NCBI GenBank assembly: GCA_030267565.1
Contig: BRXU01000007.1
Coordinates: 744,001 to 808,000, forward strand
Direction: 5' to 3'
Length of the DNA stretch: 64,000 bases
From: Pleodorina starrii
Lineage: Eukaryota > Chlorophyta > Chlorophyceae > Chlamydomonadales > Volvocaceae
A program made the position numbers and the translations under genes. Each line of letters opens with the position of its first letter. Positions within the stretch are counted from its first letter, which is position 1. Under the pieces are notes generated by a model, which worked only from the letters and a program-made list of their open reading frames with translations, had not been told where the DNA came from and did not search any database. This document shows, piece after piece, positions 47,406 to 64,000 of this stretch.

Positions 47406-49185
47406 ATGGCGCAGCTCGGCGATGTTCGTCGAGCTGCGTTTGGCAGCGCCCAGGGCGCCCAATACTATCGGAACAATTTGCTGGGCATGACTGCAGCTGA
47501 AAGACACAAAAAGCTGGTCAACGACTACCTGACTTATTACGCCCGAGGGAGCGACGACTCGTCTGCGAAGGAGTCCGCCCCCATCCGAACTGATGCCGAC
47601 GCTCTGAGGGAGCACCATCGCTTTATCCGCAGCGACGCAGACGACGACCATGGCGGCTGGGAGGCGAGGCTTGCAAAGCGGTACTACGACCGCCTGTTTA
47701 AGGTGGGCAACGTCTCTTGCGTAAAGGAAACGGAAGGGTGGAGAACACAAAAGGATACACTGGCTTATCCTAGTTATATGCGGCGTCGCACGTCAGTCCA
47801 CTGCAAAGTCTGCGATGACTAAGGGCAACCGTTGCGCAACTGTTATGCCGCTGTCTCAGTCGGATGAGCCCCATCGCACGATCAGCCCCTATATCATGAG
47901 GAGAACCCTTGCATGGGGGCAAGGAACGGGCTCTTGACCCCTGGCCATAACCCCCCCAATTCGTCCCCCCATGTCAGCTTGCAAGTCCAAACCTGTGCGC
48001 CTTGTACCCATCCCCTCTCTTCCCAGCACCCGCCGCACCAAGGCTCGAACAGTTGCCGTTGTGAGTAGCTCCCCCTCCCACACTCCCTGCGCGTTGCCCC
48101 ACGCTCCTCCCCGAACAAATCGCCGAGCAAATCGTCCGTCCAACGGGGCTCCGGAACCGCCTCGCTCCGGAGCCACCAGCCCCCGTACCTCCCTTGCGGC
48201 GCCATGGCCCGCAGGAGTACGCGATCGTGGACCTCAGCTACTACAAGCAGAGCAAGCTGGGCATGCGGTGGCGCACGCAGAAGGAGGTCATGTCGGGCAA
48301 GGGCCAGTTTGTGTGCGGAGCTAAGGGTTGCGAGGCCGGCGACGGCCTGTGCAGCTACGAAGTAAACTTCGCCTACCAGGTGAGGCCTACCCCTCCTTCC
48401 CAGGATCTGGAGTAACCACACTGTAACAACCACCACCACCACAACAACAACAACAACCACCCGGTGCGGGCGCATCTTGTCGCCATGCTGCGCTACTTCG
48501 CAGGAGGCACGTCCCCCAACAGGCCGCCACCCTGTCTGGACGGGAGCGCGAGAGAGCCCCGCTTCACGCATCGACGCCAATGACCTCTGTCCCCGGGACC
48601 TGTTAAGCAAAACCCGGAACACGGAAGACGTAGCGTAATGCGGGTTTCATGCAATGCAAAAACCATCGCCTGCAGGAGGCTGGCGAGCGCAAGCAGGCGC
48701 TGGTCAAGCTACGAGTCTGCCCCGGCTGCGCCTTCAAGCTTAACTACCGGAAGGAGAAGCAGCTGCAGAAGGCCGCGGACGCCGCCGCGGCGCGCAAGCG
48801 CAAACGCGAGCAGGAGCAAGAGCAGGAGGAGCTTGCGCCGCGGGACCCGCTGGTGCGCCAAGCGCTGGAGTACGTGCAGCGGTTCGCGCAGGGCGGCGAG
48901 GACGAGGCGGCGAGAGCGGCAGCGGAGCTGGAGCGGGCCGCCGGCGATGTGGCGCCGCCGCCAGCGGCGGCGGCGGCGGCAGGGGCCGCCGGCGATGGCG
49001 GGTCTGGGTCCGGTCCGTCCGGCGGTGGAGGGGCCGGGGTGGAGGGGCAGCAGCAGCAGCAGCTTGCGCAGCCGGCGGTGATAACGTTGCCGGCGGACAA
49101 CAGCGTGTGGGAGTCGAAGCCGGCGCAGGAGGCGGTGAGCGTGGAGGAGGAGATGGACGCGTACTTTGAGGGGCTGTTCCTGTGA
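47406..49185 (+). CDS. FRA10AC1: FRA10AC1 homologue, splicing-associated nuclear protein
   Basis: Three exons: 47406-47702, 48215-48379, 48676-49185; 323 residues. Diagnostic blocks in order: KLVNDYLTYYARG, EHHRFIRSD, WEARLAKRYYDRLFK, EYAIVDLSYYK, MRWRTQKEVMSGKGQFVCG, YEVNFAYQEAGE and LVKLRVCPGCAFKLNYRK. A charged Ala/Glu/Gln-rich tail ends EEEMDAYFEGLFL. The human protein ends with almost the same acidic-aromatic motif, so the model is complete. Cysteine pairs around GKGQFVCG and VCPGC suggest a zinc-binding core. Human FRA10AC1 is a nuclear protein associated with the spliceosome; the same role is inferred here. The poly-Ala/Gln part (48950-49080) is a lineage-specific expansion. Confidence 0.92.
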
Positions 49186-49429
49186 GGGCGCGGCGGGGCG
49201 TCAAAGGGGCATGGTGCGGGGCGCCAAAGGGGCATGGTGAGGGGCGCCAGGGGACGTGCGAGACCTGCAGGCCAGGGGGTAAAAACGAAGATGCCGCAGC
49301 GAAGAAACGGAGACCAGGAGGCGGGGGGTAATTAGAACGGCCCGGGGCGAGGCGGGGGGGGTGTATCTGGATCCACAGCGCACGAGGCACGGGCTTGGAC
49401 GAGCGGGGGGAGCAACGAATGGGAGGAGT

Positions 49430-49434
49430 TGTAA
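49430..49434 (+). terminator. TGTAA polyadenylation signal of FRA10AC1
   Basis: TGTAA about 245 nt after the stop codon ending at 49185. Confidence 0.55.
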
Positions 49435-50089
49435 CGAGTGTCGGTATACAGCGGACCCGGGGGATCACCGATGCACAGCGTACCTTAGCGCATGGGCACT
49501 GTAGCCTGAGCATGTGGCGGCGGTGTACGGTATGGTAGGCCTCTTCTGCCAGTACCGTGGTTGCTTGGTAATGGTGGAGGATGGGGCAGGCTGGGTGGCA
49601 CGACGGCAATGTGCTTACAGCTTCCGGGGAGCTGCCAGGCGGGGATTGGACCGTGCGGGGTCGGCGACCGCCACGTCCATGACTAAAAGCGTGGCTGCGT
49701 CGAGCGCTTGGACTGCTCGCGGGCTGCTGGTTCTGGGCGGAAAGTGGAGTGAAGTCGCTCGAAAGCCAGCAGACTTTAGAGTGTGCCGTGCAGAATGCAT
49801 CGTCCTATGCATGGCGTCGTTGCGGTTTATGGCGTTGGGGATTATGCCGGGGTCGAGGGGCGACTCCGTGGGACAGGCGCTTGTGGAGCATGGTGCACGT
49901 CGGCGGGGCACGATACGACAACCAGGGCAGCTGAAAAAAGGTCCGCCAGGCCGGCTTTTCTTTTGTAGCTTGGGAGCTGGGCTGGATGGGTGTCTCGTGG
50001 CGTGGCCAGGATGTACGGTACTTGTTTTATTGAGGCGCGTTTCGCTTTTGTGCTGTGCGGCGCGTGTGCTCGCTGCAAAACCAGTGCTT

Positions 50090-50102
50090 GGGGGGGGGGG
50101 GG
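50090..50102 (+). repeat. Homopolymer G run (13 G)
   Basis: Uninterrupted G tract in the intergenic region upstream of USP7. Confidence 0.85.
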
Positions 50103-51051
50103 CTGCGGGCTCCTTGTGCCACAGCTTTTATGAGAGGATAGAACCCAGTCAGGGGGAGGAGTCAACCAAAGCGCCCCTATGAGTCGTCTGCCATTCAAAA
50201 TACTCGGGGCATGAAGGGCCGACGGAAGGAGTCTGTGTTTTGCGGCATGCCGCAACGCCCTGGGAGCGCAAATTAGGAGGCAACCGATGGCAGATGGGCT
50301 TCGTGGACGGACGGCATCTGCTCGGGACTGCGTTGGCAGGCAGGCACCACCCGGGCCCTTTTTGTCGTCTGGGAAGGTCCGGGCAATATGCACGCGCTGT
50401 GCACGCGCCGATGGCGCGTATCCCTTGATCTCAGAGAACTCCCAGCATGATGTAAAGCTCTTGGTTAAATGACTACATGTGTGCAAGTACTGTCGTAGTG
50501 ACTAACTTGCAGTTTCTCGCAGCACCGACCGGGCACATTTTCCTCCATTTGGTCTCCGACAGCCATAGAGCCAAGACGGCCCAAGCCACATAAGGGTGCT
50601 TGCCTTGCCAAAGGTAATAGTGGGAACTGTAATTCGGGCTGTCTGCAGGCGGTCGATTATTCACCCCTTCCACCCGCCGTGGTGGCACCCCGTACCGGAA
50701 ACACGCTGTACGGCCGGGTGAGCAGCGTCCGACAACGGTGACACCTAGCCCGCCTTCAACATTTTTCCAACACGGCCCATCACACCGGGATTTTCCTGTG
50801 ACAACCCGGTTAGTGAGGGCGGTCAAGTCCAGATTACAGATAGACAGCCGCATGTACAGGAGGGCCTACCGACTGCCCGTGTACGAGAACACCACTTTGT
50901 TACCGCACGGAGAACGCGAACCGGCACTTGTGTGAGCGTGTTTGTTGGTACAAATAGGGTAGTGAGAAGCTTGACGAGCTTTCTTTAGAGAGGATTTACG
51001 TCCTTAAAATACCGGGGTGGGGGCCTGCGCTTACAAGAGCTTTATAGGATC

Positions 51052-63296
<12,245 letters not shown>

Positions 63297-64000
63297 TGTA
63301 GCGGAGCGGGTTGCCGCGGGTCGCGGCGCGGCGGGGCACTTGGCGGCACGGAGCGGAAAGGTGGCAGAGGGGCGAGAGCTACGGTTTGGAGCTTCGGCGG
63401 GTTGTGGCTCTGGCGGCGCGGCGCGGCTGGGCCAGGCGCAGCAGCAGCGGCGGCGCAAGCCGCCCGTGCGCTGCTGCTACCGGTAATCCGAGAGGACGCG
63501 CCCGGCGCCTCCCTGCCGTTTCAGGGTTACCCGACGCGGCTGTTCCGTGTTCCGCCCTGGGCGATGTTGATGGAGGCGGGGATCGATGGGATGAGCGTGT
63601 GTGTTGCCAAGTTTGCAGCTTCGCGGGGACTCTTTTCTGTTGTGCTTTACCCACTTACCACTTACCACTTATCACGCTGAGTGGGCAGAGGAAGGTGGGT
63701 GTTGTCCCAGACGCAGTTGGCGGAACACGATGTACGACGGCGGCGGAACACGGATCCTCTGGGCCGTGTAACCATGGGCCCAGGTGCCGTCGTTTGGCCG
63801 GGCGGGGGGGCGGGACTCAGTCCCCTGATGCTTGCAAAACGAAGGCGGGGCAGGGTGCGCATGGGAGGCCCGGTCCTGGTCCAGGAGGGTGCGTAGGTGG
63901 ACGGTGATACCGTAACCCTTAAAAGTGAGAGGCTGCGTGCGCATGCACAAAGCAGCAGCGGCAGCAGCAGCGGTGTGAGCTTGCGGTGTTTGCGACTTTG
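63297..64000. other. 3' UTR of USP7 and window end
   Basis: GC-rich 3' UTR up to the TGTAA signal, then sequence with no supported feature up to the window edge. Confidence 0.5.
63767..63771 (+). terminator. TGTAA polyadenylation signal of USP7
   Basis: TGTAA about 470 nt after the stop at 63294-63296. Confidence 0.5.

Larger units (their letters stand above)
49186..51051. other. Intergenic region between FRA10AC1 and USP7
   Basis: 1.87 kb. The first ~250 nt are the FRA10AC1 3' UTR, which includes a copy of the GAAGAT(A/G)CCGCAG motif at 49281-49303. A run of 13 G occurs at 50090-50102. ORFs of about 220 codons on both strands (49514-50182 plus, 49842-50486 minus) show no domain, no splice partners and arginine/alanine-rich shadow composition, so I do not call genes. 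The end nearest 51051 is less GC-rich and should hold the USP7 promoter. Confidence 0.5.

Noticed and set aside
49514..50182. 222-codon ORF between FRA10AC1 and USP7
   Set aside because: No homology signal, no splice partners, and an overlapping ORF of similar size on the other strand. Open by composition only.

Overview
This is a GC-rich nuclear segment of a green alga, most likely a volvocine or other chlamydomonadalean. The evidence is short GT-AG introns in almost every gene, TGTAA polyadenylation signals behind most stops, Ala/Gly/Pro/Gln low-complexity insertions with serine-proline (SP)n blocks, and protein families whose closest remembered matches are from land plants. No bacterial, plasmid, phage or organellar genes are seen. 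I recognise no rRNA, tRNA or CRISPR array. Every gene model below was read by eye, with splice borders chosen so that reading phase is unbroken.

Layout. (1) 1-3885 (+): 3' part of an FG-GAP integral-membrane protein like Arabidopsis NERD1. (2) 5038-5645 (-): a 115-residue secreted protein with eight cysteines. (3) 7184-26199 (-): one 25-exon, 19-kb gene for a tail-anchored coiled-coil protein of about 4,240 residues. Its N-terminal start motif and C-terminal membrane anchor resemble the large plant TGN golgins (TNO1/At4g31570 group) and giantin/golgin-84. (4) 27958-31135 (+): an Ala-rich polytopic membrane protein, probably plastid-targeted, family not recognised. (5) 32735-40776 (-): MLH3 (MutL-gamma), about 2,183 residues with a huge disordered linker. 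(6) 41258-46665 (+): class I alpha-1,2-mannosidase (GH47), head to head with MLH3. (7) 47406-49185 (+): FRA10AC1 splicing-associated protein. (8) 51052-63296 (+): USP7/UBP12-type deubiquitinase with 22 exons.

The genes are an ordinary mix of housekeeping functions. Several act in the secretory pathway (NERD1-like, the giant golgin, GH47). Others act in the nucleus (MLH3, FRA10AC1, USP7). Nothing indicates an operon-like system.

The most unusual items are the giant golgin-like protein with its 6.1-kb exon of heptad-quantised tandem repeats, a proline-rich block inserted inside the GH47 catalytic domain, an MLH3 splice-site duplication that creates a 7-nt pseudo-microexon, and several short dispersed repeat families. 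These families include a 12-bp palindrome and elements near intron ends shared between neighbouring genes.
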